Source of the DNA: Ricordea florida
Lineage: Eukaryota > Cnidaria > Anthozoa > Corallimorpharia > Ricordeidae
NCBI GenBank assembly: GCA_949710005.1
Contig: OX453277.1
Span: 1,439,501 to 1,503,500, forward strand
Reading direction: 5' to 3'
Length of the DNA stretch: 64,000 nt
The notes below the pieces were generated by a model, which worked only from the letters and a program-made list of their open reading frames with translations, had not been told where the DNA came from and made no database searches. Positions 33,479 to 45,286 of this stretch are shown here, piece after piece (the first letter of the stretch is position 1; each line of letters begins with the position of its first letter). The translations under genes were made by a program, and so were the position numbers.

Positions 33479-34159
33479 ACGTTTCTGTGTCAGTGTCACG
33501 AGTCACGACCCCACCAATGGAAGGTTCGCTCTTACTCTTTCCCTCGGAATCTGTTGTTTCAGTCAAAACCTTGCTATAACCACAACTGTTTTAGGCTGCC
33601 TCTACGAAAACTACATTTAGGCTTATCTACCCGCCGTATCAAGATTTAAGAATCTGAAGGTCAGCTGAGGTCCATAGAACAGCAGCTTTAAAATCCAGGA
33701 AAAACTCGGTGAGCAGGAAACAATCAAATCGAGAAATAGTTCCCGGATTCTCTTTGAAATATAGTCATCTCACAGTGAAGGGGAGTCGCACCTGTAATGA
33801 CAGCAGTGATAGCCCAATTTCGTTCTGAACAGAATAAAACTTATTAGAGATATAACAGTATCAGCCAACTATGTATCATCCATCCGAATGCAATGGCCTT
33901 ATATATAAGTCCCGATCTGGCAATGACACGCTTGAATTGAGGATGGAAATCCAGATACTCGAAGCCTTCAAAATCCCTCCTAGGGAAAGGAACAAATTGG
34001 TGGGCAAAATCTTAATCGACACACGCATTGAATAATCGAGAAACCATAAGCGCCCAAAAACGTAAAATCCAACAAAGTTTGCCGCCTACGTGGGGCAAAC
34101 CGCAGCCATCTTGGCGCATACACAACACCCACACATTGTACTTTTAGAAAAACGTCAAT

Positions 34160-34200
34160 CTAGTCAGGAGCCCATTACCATAATGGGCTCCTGATCTAGT
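34160..34200. repeat. Short hairpin
   Basis: CTAGTCAGGAGCCCATTA and TAATGGGCTCCTGATCTAG pair around a short loop. Confidence 0.65.
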
Positions 34201-34287
34201 ACAGTTATATTTTTTACGAAAAAAGCTCAAGACCTTCCTTTTTACCAAATTTATTAAGAGCAGCGCTTTATCATATTTTTAATTTTT

Positions 34288-34320
34288 ACCTCATGGTATG
34301 TATGTCATACCATGAGGTAT
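34288..34320. repeat. Short palindrome
   Basis: ACCTCATGGTATG and CATACCATGAGGT are exact inverted repeats around a few bases. ATACCATGAGGTA recurs at about 34955, without its partner. Confidence 0.7.
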
Positions 34321-34680
34321 AGTAATGGTTGGATTTGTCACTCCATTCCCGTTAGACAATTAATTTATGCATTAAATCCGCATTAAATGTGAATTAAACA
34401 GGTTCTCCCCTATTTCCCCTGCTAGGTTTGGTTTCGTCCACAAAGTCATGCAATTGTTTTATGTTCACATATGTGGGGGGAGGGGGTGAGACAAGGCGGC
34501 AGCACATGTTTACAAAATGGCGTCTGTTTTAGACCGACGCAAAGATTGTCAAGGCGGGTTTTCGTTCCTTTCGCTCCATCTTTGATCAAAATACACTTTT
34601 GAAGATCTCGCGAACGAACAGGAAATGTGTTCAAGAATGCTCGAGGGCAAAGAAATGGGTTTTAAAGTCTTAAAAGTGAC

Positions 34681-34838
34681 GATGTCTGGGTCATCCTCGG
34701 TGTAAAAACCTGTGAAGTTTTTCTTTGTTATTTCACTATTATTTTCCTAGTCTTTATTGTTTTGTCTCCTTTGTTTCCTTTGTCTACGTCATTCGTGAGC
34801 GTAACAGGTTTTTACACCGAGGATGAGCCCGATGTCTC
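34681..34838. mobile_element. TIR element (MITE), ~150 bp
   Basis: CATCCTCGGTGTAAAAACCTG at 34693 onwards and CAGGTTTTTACACCGAGGATG at 34805 onwards are perfect inverted repeats; GATGTCTGGGT and GAGCCCGATGTC extend the ends imperfectly. There is no coding content. Confidence 0.65.
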
Positions 34839-35009
34839 CAAGTTGGACGACGAGTAATCGATCAGTCGTAGCAAGATTGCACAAAACGAACTGTTCGAAA
34901 GGAACGCTTTATGGTCTGGGGAAAGGACAGCACTTCATGGAATAATTACCACATACCATGAGGTAGCGCGAAGGAGCCTTTGAATAATTCTGGTAATTCA
35001 AGTTTTCTT

Positions 35010-35099
35010 AATTTTTAATTTTAGTTTTGTAAAGCGCCTCGGGCAATTAGTGGGTGTGAGCGCTATAGAAACGAACTATTATTTATTATTATTAGTATT

Positions 35100-35135
<36 letters not shown>

Positions 35136-35140
35136 GCCAC
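35010..35140 (+). mobile_element. LINE 3'-end remnant with (TTA)n tail
   Basis: GTAAAGCGCCTCGGGCA, then GTGAGCGCTATAGAAA and a (TTA)n microsatellite, is the common 3'-terminal arrangement of CR1/L2/RTE-like LINEs and their SINEs. No coding part is attached. Confidence 0.5.
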
Positions 35141-35452
35141 AATGGGCTACATATTTGCCACTGTGAAGGGTGTAATTTTCAAGCACCATCGTCTGGGGTA
35201 GGGTATTCAGAAATCAAGGAGTTTGGGTCTAGAGTAGGGTGTCATTTGTTAGGAAACTGATCAATTGGTTGAAGATCTTACTCTAGACAACGGAAATTGG
35301 GAATTGCCACTCACAAAAATTAAAGTTTAGTACAGGCACTGTTCAATCAATCTATCAATCCATCAATACTTTATTTATACGCGTAACGCCTAGGAGCTGC
35401 ACAAGCTCGTTCATAATACGTGTGTCAAATTACATTAACAGAGGCCATACCA

Positions 35453-35593
35453 GAGGGTCTCAATGGGGTTAACCGTTAGCCGTAAAACGGGCAAAAAAAT
35501 TAGCCGTTAGGCGTCAATAACCGTTAGCCGTAAAACAGTAAAAAATATTAACCGTTAGCCGTAAAAGTCATCACCCCCGTGATTGAGACCTTC
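35453..35593. mobile_element. Short TIR element with internal repeats
   Basis: GAGGGTCTCAATGGGG on the left and an imperfect reverse complement (CGTGATTGAGACCTTC) on the right enclose three copies of AACCGTTAGCCGTAAAA. The ends resemble those of the element at 33056-33478. Confidence 0.5.
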
Positions 35594-35797
35594 ATAACAC
35601 AAAACCGGGACCTACGTCCCCAAGTCTTGTAACTCTATTTTAATTGCTGAAAAGTTAATGACACTGATTGAAGCTGTAGACTTATCATACGAAACGAAAT
35701 TTGTAGTACCACGGTTAATTTGTCCATGTACATTTATATTTCCGGCTAACATTGTTCACAAAAAAGATCTTGCCCTTTTAAAAGACACCTGTTTTGT

Positions 35798-38700
35798 TTA
35801 GAAACCAGCAGGCCAGCCATGTTTCCTGGGATCGCACTTTCCATAGATTTGCCTGTTGTCATTTTGTACAATCGCCTGTACGGCAGCAAATGCAGAGTCC
35901 ACCGTAATGTTGTGTCCTCGGGACCTTAAGCCCAATTGAATACTCTTGGGGATGGTGTAGGGCTCCATTTCAATGACCACAGTATTCGGGAACAGCTGAT
36001 GATGCACCCGTGGGTCGTCAACCGCTTTAGAAATTCCGCGGGCAAACCAAAGCTCGTTCATGACTGTCTAGAGAGAGAAGAACACAGGAAGCATCAGCCA
36101 CAAATTTAGGGGGCTTCTCCCATGTCTCACTCGAAAGTGAACGTTAAACTCATAAAAAGGTATGATAGGGTCTCCGACAAGCCTTCCTTTTCTGCTAAGC
36201 CCTGCTTTGTTTTAGAATAAACTCCGTCCCTATCTTAACTGAAAAAAATCTACCAAAACTGTGCTAAATACATATCGATATTGGCTATTTTAGACCCAGG
36301 GAAACATATACTTTGATCCTACATTTGTCCTGAGAGCTTAAAAAAGCCCTCTTGCTCCCCCTTCAAAAATAAAATAAAAATAAATAAAAATAAAAAAGAT
36401 TAAAAAATAAATAAAAAGCACAAATATATACAATAATCAACCAACCAGAGAAGTTGCAGTCGTAATATGTGGTCCACCAGAGGCACCTGCCACCAGTCTC
36501 ACTCGGCCACTCTTGTCCGTGAATATCACAGGGCTGATGGAAGATTGGGCTCTCTTTCCAGGTTTTACAAAGTTGCTCTTCGAAGGCTCAATACCATCGG
36601 GGTTCGATTGCCCAGGTGTGGAAAAATCTGCCATTTCGTTATTGTAAATTATCCCAGTGATAGTTGAACGGTATTTGCATCCAAAACTGCCGAAGTGAAC
36701 AGCAACAACAACAACAACAATAAAAAATATTAGGGATGTTGAGAATTGGATGTTAAGCAACAATAGGTGTGGCTGTGATTAGTTATTAATCTAGAGACCT
36801 AGAGACGCGAACAGATCAGGTTGAGATTCAAAACATGACAGTTAGAGAGTGGAAAATCCCATGTAAACAGTTGAGGTCAAAGTGTTAAAATCGAATAAAT
36901 TAGAGGAAATCTCAACAAGGTGTTGAGGTAATGACGGCGGCAAAGTCTGCGCCGGAGCATATTAAAATGGCTTTTATCAGAGTTCCTACTACACTGTCAA
37001 TCGGACAAATTGTCTCACTGTATTTTGCGTTTATTTCTGATTTATTGATTTAAAAATATTTACAGCTGGCATTCATTCCGAATTGTTTTTAACGGAAAGT
37101 TTTTGGTCGTACGTTTTCCTCGTTTAAAAAACGTTTAAGATGGTCATTTTACGCTCATTTTTTACAGACTAATACAGAGAAAGGTGTGGATTTCTGTTTT
37201 GCTCTTTCAGTTCCATTGTGTTGCTCATTAGTGCTACTGTTTAGTGGCAGCGCATCTGTATTGAACAACATCACGCAGGAGACTGTAAGCAGGTTGTTGT
37301 TTACTTACAAGTAGTTTATAGAGGAAGTAACGGCTACGGCATCACCGTCAGGAGAAAGAACAGAGAGGTGTGAGGTACCATCGTCATACGAAAATCCAAC
37401 ATTTCCGTAATAAGAGGCGTTACTGTGAGTTTTATTATCCCAAATCTTTTCCCTTAAAAAATCTGCGAACGTCTCATTGGTCATCTTCTGAACAATCTGC
37501 ACGGTACAAAACAAAGAACTGTGATAATAATAACAATAAAACATCAACAGCATCGATAACGATAACGACAATGACAATGACAGTGATAATGACGGTGATA
37601 ATGACCAGTACAATGACAGTGATAATGACAATGACAATGACAGTGATGAGAGTGATAATGACCAGTACACTGACAGTGATAATGACAGTGATGACAATGA
37701 CACTAGTAATAATGACAATGACAGTGATAATGACAGTGACAATAACAGTAATATTGACAATGACAGTGATATTGACATTGACAATGACAGTGATAATGAC
37801 AGTGTTAATGACAGTGATAATGACAATGACAATGATAGTGATAAAGACAATGACAATGACAGTGACAATGAAAGTGCTAATAACAGCGATAATGACAGTG
37901 ACAATGACAATGACAGTGACAATGACAATCACAATGACAGTTATAATGATAGTGATAATGACAATGACAATGATGACAGTGACAACTAGAAGGGCACTCG
38001 GTAGAGCGCATACCTCCGCCCCGCCACATATGTACACCTGATATTACACTCATCTGGATCTGAGATCCGGAGTTTAATCCGGATAAATCCCAAATTTTAA
38101 TCGATTGATCCTGGGTGTATTTGTGACCTTTCCACCAAATTTGGTGCAAATCCGTTGATTAGTTTTTGCGTAAAACGATTAACAGACAGACAAACAAACA
38201 AACAAACAAACAGACAGGCGTGAAAACATAACCTCCTTGGCGGAGGTAATGTTAATGACAATGATAGTGATAATGACAGTGATAATGACATTGATAATGA
38301 TAGACAATGACAATGACAATGCCAGTGACAATGAAAATGACAGTGATACTGACAATGACAGTGACAATGACAATGACAGTGATAATGACAGTGATAATGA
38401 CAATGACAATGACAGTGATAATGACAATGACAGTGATAATGACAATGATAATGACAGTGATAATGACAGTGACAGTGACAATGACAGTGATAATGACAGA
38501 CACTGCCAATGACAACGACAATGACAGTGACAGTGACAATGACAGTGATAATGACATTGATAATGACAGTGATAATGACAATGATAATGACAGTGATAAT
38601 GACAATGACAGTGATAATGACAATGACAATGACAATGATAATGATTATGACAATGACCATGACAGTGATAATGACAATGACAGTGATAATGACAATGACA

Positions 38701-41700
38701 GTGACAGTGACAATGATAATGATTATGACAATGACAATGACAGTGATAATGACAATGACAGTGATAATGACAATGACAGCGATAATGACAATGACTGATA
38801 CTGACTGTGATAATGCCAGTGATAATGACACTGATAATGACAGACACTGACAATGACAATGAGAGTTATAATCACATTGACATTGACAATGACAGTTATA
38901 ATGACAGACACTGACTGACAATGACAGTGACAATGACAATGACAGTGATAATGACGTTGATAATGACAGTGATAATGACAATGATAATGACAGTGATAAT
39001 GACAGATACTGACAATGACAATGACAATGACAGTGATAATTACAGTGACAGTGGCATTGACAGTGACAGTGGCAGTGACAGTAACAATGACAGTGACAAT
39101 GACAGTGACATTGTCAATGACAGTGACAGTGACAGTGACAATGATAGTAATGGTGATAGTGACAGTGATAATATTATGAATAATAATAAAAACGAGTGGA
39201 ACCAGAATCAAAAGCAAAGAGAGGTATCACGTTCACACACTCGTGTCATCTGAGTTTAGGTAACATTAAGACATATATTATTTTCACCGTCAAACTTTCC
39301 ATTTTCATTTACACCCGCAAGGCCCATAAATGCTGTATGTTCTATGAAAAGTCAAACACCTACCTGTTTAGTATCATTGTTAAAGGCAGGATCACCCAGT
39401 CTGGATCTCCAAGCAAATCCAAACTTGAATGCCTCCACTATTCTGTGGTAAGTCAGCGAGGATTTGCTCGGGTCAGCACGTGCTTCTGACGTCATATTGT
39501 AACCTGAAATATACCGGAATATAAAACATCGTTCCCAATCTTTTAAACTAATACTCTGTAAGGCTGATAACTGGATAGGTTTCATATAATTTTCTATCAA
39601 ATCTAAAATATAGCTCCCAATTTCAATGTTTAGCCGTTTGTTGCTTTCTGATTCGCCAGTTTTGCAACTGCGCGCTTACGTCTGTGGCTTTGCACGTGAT
39701 ATTTTGGTAGTGTAAGCATCATTTTGTAGTAGTTACAGTTCTAGCTTCAGCCGCGTGAGAGTATCCTTCAGTGAATTCGGTCTTCGAAAATTACCCTGTG
39801 CTATTCTAGCGTGAAAGTGGGAAAAAGTGTATTAGTACTAACTCTTTCCTTTGCCTGTCCCTTTATGCAAGTCTACTCGTAAAGACTTTTTATTAAAATC
39901 ACAGTTATCACAAGGGCGTGTCACGGTTCCAGGTCCGCCATATGGCAACGACCAACGTAAAAGTTTCATGTAGGTTTTCTATACACGTTTCTTGATTTAA
40001 GTAGCTCTTATAGCCCTAAACGCCTCGGTTGTAGAGTGTCTATTTAGTTTCGTTCCACAAATGTTTTTGGTGAAGTAATTAGTCTTCCCTTACCAGAAAT
40101 GTTTCTTATCTTTTTGTCCTGTGTGAAATGTTCGAAAACCTTCAAGCGTGAAACAAACTGTTTGACCCAATTTAAATAACTTGGTGCCGAACAAACGACA
40201 TCCGTTAAAATCTTCAAAACGCAAGATCAATTATTAATAGAACACCACAAATTAAAGACTATGTGGTGGACAAAGACATCGACATTGCTGCTTTAAAGGA
40301 AACCTGGCATAAACCGGCTGATTGCTCGGTCAGTAGTTCATGGATTGCTCCGACTACGTCATTCGTAATATCAGTCCCACCGGATACGCTTTTGTTCATA
40401 AACCAAGACGTTATGGAAATTGTAGAGGTGTTGGTCTACTTTACAGGAAATATCTAAAAAATGGAGCGAGTTAAATCGGATCCGTGTAAATCGTTTGAAT
40501 TTAAGGAACTACTGCTTCACTCTTGCTCAACCATTATCCTCATTTTCCTTATTTATCGTCCTCCAATTTCTGAGAAAAACGGTATTACACACGCTGCTTT
40601 TTTTGATGATTTTTCTTCGCTGCTGGAAAGGCTAGTGTCTTCTCCTGGCTATCGTCTTCTTGCCGGTGATTTCATTTATTTGACCTCTTAAACTGCTTCA
40701 ATCTGAAAGTCTCAAATATCTGCACCCGGACGCATAAAAAACAATCACGTCCTAGAACTCATAATCACCAGATCTGGGGAAGCTACTGTCTTAAATTTAG
40801 AAGTGAATGACTAAGTATATCTCTGATCGCTTCACTGTTCACTGCAGCCTGGCTATCAAGAGACCACCTAAAGGAAAGCTCACCCTCACGTCACGTAAAC
40901 TGCGCACCATTAATAGAGACGATCTACGGTGTTACATTCATTCCTTTGCTTTATACAACGCACCGTCTCAGGAAATTACGGAGATCTGTGATCAGTATGA
41001 GTCAGTTCTATCTTCAATTCTAGATAAATATGCACCTCTGCGCACAAAGATCATCACTTTGCGACCTAAGGTTCCTTGATAAGGTGAGGAAATCAGAAAA
41101 CACAAATCAACCTGTCGCAAGCTTGAAAGGCGGTGGCGACGCCCAAACCTGAATCAGACTATCGACGCACTGTCATTCAGAACGCCATTTTCAGGTCAAA
41201 AACGGAGTACTACTCTAATCTTATTTCTTAGGCTGGCAATGACAACAAAGCCCTGTTTCGCGAAATCGACCGTCTCCTCTACAGGAAAGCAGAGAAACGT
41301 TTCCCAGCCTGCTCCTCGGCTGAAGACCTCGCTAAATGAATACATTTTTAACTTTTTCGAAGATAAAATAACCCGTTTATACCTACTCCTCCTGAAATTC
41401 CCAAATTCTTTTCCTCCCTGTATATTTCCACCATTAATTGGGACCTAATGTAATGATAATAGTGATGATAATGATAACGTGTTAATACCGTCAAGTAAGT
41501 ATTGCGTATTTCCTGTATAGCATACTAATTAGCAGCTATGTGTAAATTCACGCACCTTTTAAAATGTTTAATATCATGGTTATTACAGGTCCACTGGCTG
41601 GTGGAGGTACCGTATACCACGTCATATTACCCATCAAGTTAATAAGCGCTTTTTTCCTTACGACTTTAAAGTCGTTCAAATCCTGCTGAGTGATAATACC

Positions 41701-43043
41701 ACCCCGCCGTTTAATGTCCCGGACGATGTCGTTTGCTAATGATCCCGTGTAGAAACTCTCGGGATCGTCCCGTATCTTCTCCAGGGACACTGCTAATTGC
41801 GGGTTCGTAACGTTGTCACCCTCTCTCTTGAGATTCCCTTTAGCGTCAACAAGCAGTTCCCTGAGGATATAAACATATATCAATGCCTTCGTAAAAAGGA
41901 GACAACTGGTGAAGTCAGTTCGATGTTGAGAGGAAAAATAATGAAAACGGTGATAAGAATTAAATTGATACCTTAATCCAGGATCACTCAAAATACTTGT
42001 GTTCGATTGTTTCATGGCGCTGTAGACAGCCTTGTTTATAAGAAACCCATGTTTAGCCTTGTCAATGGCAGGTTGAATCAACCGCTCCCATGGCAACCGC
42101 CCATACCATTTCCAGGCTGCATAGTAGCCACGCACCTCCCCTGGGACTCCTGTGGAGAGGCTACCTTGTGTGGGAAACAAAACAAGGAGAGCTTTAGATG
42201 TTTGGGGGATGCGATACTTAATTTTAGACATGAGGAATTGGTGCAATACAATCAGCTCTCTTTCTCTCTCTCTCCAACGTGGACGACGTTTTGTTGTGGA
42301 TAACTTAACTCAGCGACTGACTATGGGATAACGTCGCCTCTGATTGGCCAATCAGCAGCCGTCTATTGATCATTAGCCTTAATCTACTAGCCTCCTACCA
42401 TAAATGTCAAATTGTTGAAAACTGTCAAAAATACTTTGTCCTTACTGTTCAATAGTTTGTAGCTACTGTTAACAAACATGTCTTTTTTAGCCAATCCTGG
42501 TGCAGTATCTCTAAAATCGAATACTTCAGCTTTGTGTCCGGTCCGATTGTACACGAGCATAAACCCACCACCTCCGATTCCTGTCGAATGCATATTGATT
42601 ACCCCAACGCAGAACATTGTGGCAATCGCTGAATCAACAGCTGATCCATTCAGCTCGAGGATGTTCGCTCCAATTTCGGAGCAGGGTCCTGCATCCGACG
42701 CCACGGCAGCGCGTTCGTAAGGCCCACCGAGTGAATTACGATCTTCCGATGGTGTATATTCTTCCTCGTGAACAGTTCTTGTAAACCAATAAGCCAGAAA
42801 TCCCCCTACTCCCAAACACGCCACGACGAAAATCACCGCAGGCAGTACAATCCAGCATCTGCATCCCTTCCCTTTGGTATCGAAATCCTCCAACCTATAG
42901 CGGAAAACCGATGCTCAAAAGTCAATATCTAGGTAAGGACAACAATTCTTTACAACTAGCAAGCAAGCGAACGAATATTTAACAAAATTAATCTAGTCAA
43001 AAAGTGGCATTAGTTGGTAGATTTTTTTTTACCGAAGTTTCAT
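35798..43043 (-). CDS. GGT: Gamma-glutamyltransferase paralog C
   Basis: Type II membrane glutathione hydrolase / transpeptidase. Exons: 43033-43043 (tentative), 42446-42894, 41972-42164, 41556-41860, 39364-39503, 37309-37496, 36446-36686 and 35798-36067; phases agree throughout (598 residues). Exon 1 is only 11 nt (ATG AAA CTT CG, donor GTAAAA) and is the least certain; exon 2 has no ATG of its own before the membrane anchor, so some upstream exon is required. Exon 2 holds the anchor ([22 protein letters not shown]), [21 protein letters not shown] and FDFRDTAP. Later blocks are [40 protein letters not shown] and [29 protein letters not shown] carries the catalytic Thr (about 407), followed by SSIN, NNEMADF and QSSISPVIF. 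The end is [11 protein letters not shown]. All catalytic and substrate residues are kept. Intron 4 holds a dead LINE, and intron 5 a very long hexamer array. Confidence 0.9.
37552..37985. repeat. Degenerate (GACAATGACAGTGATAAT)n array, part 1
   Basis: Mixed hexamers GACAAT, GACAGT and GATAAT run without a break up to an inserted element at 37986. Open frames on both strands are artefacts of the 6-bp period. The array begins about 55 bp upstream of the GGT-C exon 6 acceptor (exon start 37496), inside intron 5. Confidence 0.9.
37986..38248. mobile_element. ~260-bp element inserted in the hexamer array
   Basis: Unrelated sequence interrupts the array. TACCTCCGCC (38011-38020) and GGCGGAGGTA (38239-38248) are inverted repeats, and a (CAAA)n-rich tract precedes the right end. 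Sequence such as AAATTTGGTGCAAATCCGTT fits a widespread invertebrate family of microsatellite-associated short elements. The class is not certain. Confidence 0.6.
38249..39178. repeat. Degenerate (GACAATGACAGTGATAAT)n array, part 2
   Basis: Continuation of the hexamer array on the other side of the inserted element, about 930 bp long, ending in AATAATAATAA. It lies in GGT-C intron 5. Confidence 0.9.
40240..41450 (+). pseudogene. Dead LINE endonuclease region (CR1/L2 type)
   Basis: Three successive broken frames carry the order of a LINE apurinic-type endonuclease: [11 protein letters not shown] (metal-binding E-T motif), [16 protein letters not shown] (GDF motif) and ISDRFTVHC (in place of SDH). 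Stops and frameshifts separate them and the active-site His is replaced. Downstream sequence to about 41450 is the degraded linker; no reverse transcriptase is present. It lies in GGT-C intron 4, antisense to the gene. Confidence 0.7.
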
Positions 43044-45277
43044 CGAGAAAGACTTCCTCCGGCAGGAAAGAATCGGCCTCTTACACCCTTGCACTACCTA
43101 GTTTACGCTGCATGTTGTCCAGTGAAACTGTCCTGTAGTTGAGCGCTGTTTAGTCGTAGCCCAGAAAATGGCGGCACAGTAAGTTGCTCCGCATCCAACC
43201 ACTTTGATAACTTTTGTCACTTTTCTTGCTTATTGTTAATGGTTCTTAATTAACGTTAGATTTTATTTACCCCTGAATCATTTAAAATATTATTTTTACT
43301 TTAGAAGAGCTTGTCCGGTATCTGACCTCCGTGTAGCGGAAGCAACCTACAAACTCGTCCTTCTCTTGGAAAGTAGTGTAGCCGTTAGATTCCAAAACTT
43401 CAGCAGTTGCCAAAAATCGTACGTTAAATTTGCAAATTAAATTATCGTTATAATCGTTTAAGATTCCGTTTCCGGGTTATACAAGAGAGCCTTAATAATT
43501 GTATGCCTTAATAACTCCAGTAAATAGATAACATTTGTTCACTATGGTACAATAACATCTTATAATCAAATGAATATGTTTGTATATTTGTACTGCGGTA
43601 GAAAGATATTTAATAAATTAAACACCCTTGCAGTTATGTAAGTAACATAGTCAGTTGCCAAGATAACACCTCAAAAAATCAGGCTTGAACTGAATTCAAA
43701 CCCATGACCTTGCGATATTGGTGCAATGCTCTAACTAGTTGGCTTGATAGCTCACATAACTGCGAGGATCTTTCATTTATTAAATATCACATAATCACCA
43801 GTGAAGTAACAGGTGAGCTTTCCTGAGGGGATATATTGTCTTCACACGTTGCTATGGTTACACAATAAATCACGGCTTACGACTGAAAATACTAAAAGTT
43901 ATATGGTGTGTTAATATAAATAGAGCAATACGCGGTCGCTAAGAGATGCTAAATTCCTCTTCTTGTGTTGAAAAATAATTTTCAACACGGGAATAGAAAT
44001 TGTGTATCTCCAAGCGACCCTGAAACATCCCGCCACATAGTAACGACATGAGATTTATTTAACGATCGGAAACTAGGTACACTGAATCAAAACTCGGTGA
44101 CTAATAAGATGCCTTAGTCGAACTCTGATCTTGTTAGCTTCGTGCCCTCGTACGTTTTTTTTTTACCTATCGGACACGTGCTTCCCTCGTGCAATGAAAA
44201 ATGATAAAAACAGAGTCAAAGGCCGCGCCATTCTGTCAGCAAGAGAAATTGGTTATCCGAGATTTGGTGGATTGATGTTCACTTTTCTTTGTGGTAAATT
44301 TGCTTCTGTTATATAGCTAGCTTCTTGAGAGTGCTAACGGTACGATAACAGGATAACGTTATCAAAAAAAAAATCAAGCAGTGGGCAAAATTCTCATTAG
44401 AGCCTAAAGTAGCTAAAAATATTAAGAAACACAATAAAAATCGCGTCAGGTTTGTTTGAACTTTGGCAAAGTCACGCCAGATTTCATCTGAGGCTTACAT
44501 TTGTCAATAAAATGTCACACACACTGAAGGCATCTCCCCGAAGTTGAATTTAACCAGGAGTTAACTAACGTTCTAGTAAGTTAAAAGACTAAAAAAAGGA
44601 GCAAACAGTAATCAATTAATATGCCTTTAAAACACGCATTTTAAGGCTCAAATCGTGTAGGTGGAGAGTAGAGCATCAGTTTTATGTAGCGCACAGTTCG
44701 TATTAGACAGATCGAAGACAGAGTATTAGAAACCCAAATAAATAGAACGTGAACTAGAAGCTGCTAACTTTGTGACTTAACCTACACCCGTTTCTTCTCT
44801 GGTAAATTCTGAAAATCCCTTGTAAATTACATTAGAATTTCTGGGGCTTGGGTGAACAGTTGGAACCGCTGAAATTTAACCAGAATACGTCCTTTGCTCC
44901 ACGCTCTGTGCCGAGGCTCCGTAAATTGGAAAAGAAGCTATGTCATAGCACCACAAAACTGCGCCTCTAGGTCTTGTGCTCACCGGTTTGAAATTGAAAT
45001 TAACGAGTACACTCAAGCTTAATACAATCATTAGTAATGGATGGATTTGCAACTGAGCAAGGAAACAGAACACCCGTGAAGTCTTACCAACGTAACACGC
45101 TTACCCGGCTGTGTCGATTTCTTTGGTTAATACTTCTTTATCCATAGATGATTGCTCCTTTATGGCAACACGTTCATCTAAACGAGTCTGAAGTATTGTG
45201 AGGAAAGTCACGCGACTAGATTGGCTCATGGGGCTACTATTGGCTAATGTGACCACAGGTGGCCCAGGAGATCTGTG
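43044..45277. other. Interval upstream of GGT-C
   Basis: Should contain the GGT-C promoter. The only structures seen are a SINE head (43675-43755) and a small hairpin (TGTTGAAAA/TTTTCAACA at 43965-43988). No coding exon was recognised. Confidence 0.4.
43675..43755 (-). repeat. tRNA-derived SINE-like relic
   Basis: On the minus strand, GAGCTATCAAGCCAACTAGTT and AGAGCATTG (box-A region) are followed at tRNA spacing by GGGTTTGAATTC (box B). The arrangement is tRNA-like but the arms are imperfect. Confidence 0.5.
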
Positions 45278-45286
45278 GGTTTACTG

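Noticed and set aside
37305..39253. Many long overlapping ORFs on both strands rich in Ser-Leu, Thr-Met, Asn-Asp or His-Cys
   Set aside because: They are translations of the degenerate 6-bp array, which has no stops in several frames; only the exon 37309-37496 at one end is real coding sequence.
41548..42246. Single long ORF spanning GGT-C exons 3 and 4
   Set aside because: The intron 41861-41971 happens to be open in frame; splice sites and agreement with GGT-B lengths (193 and 305 nt) support two exons.
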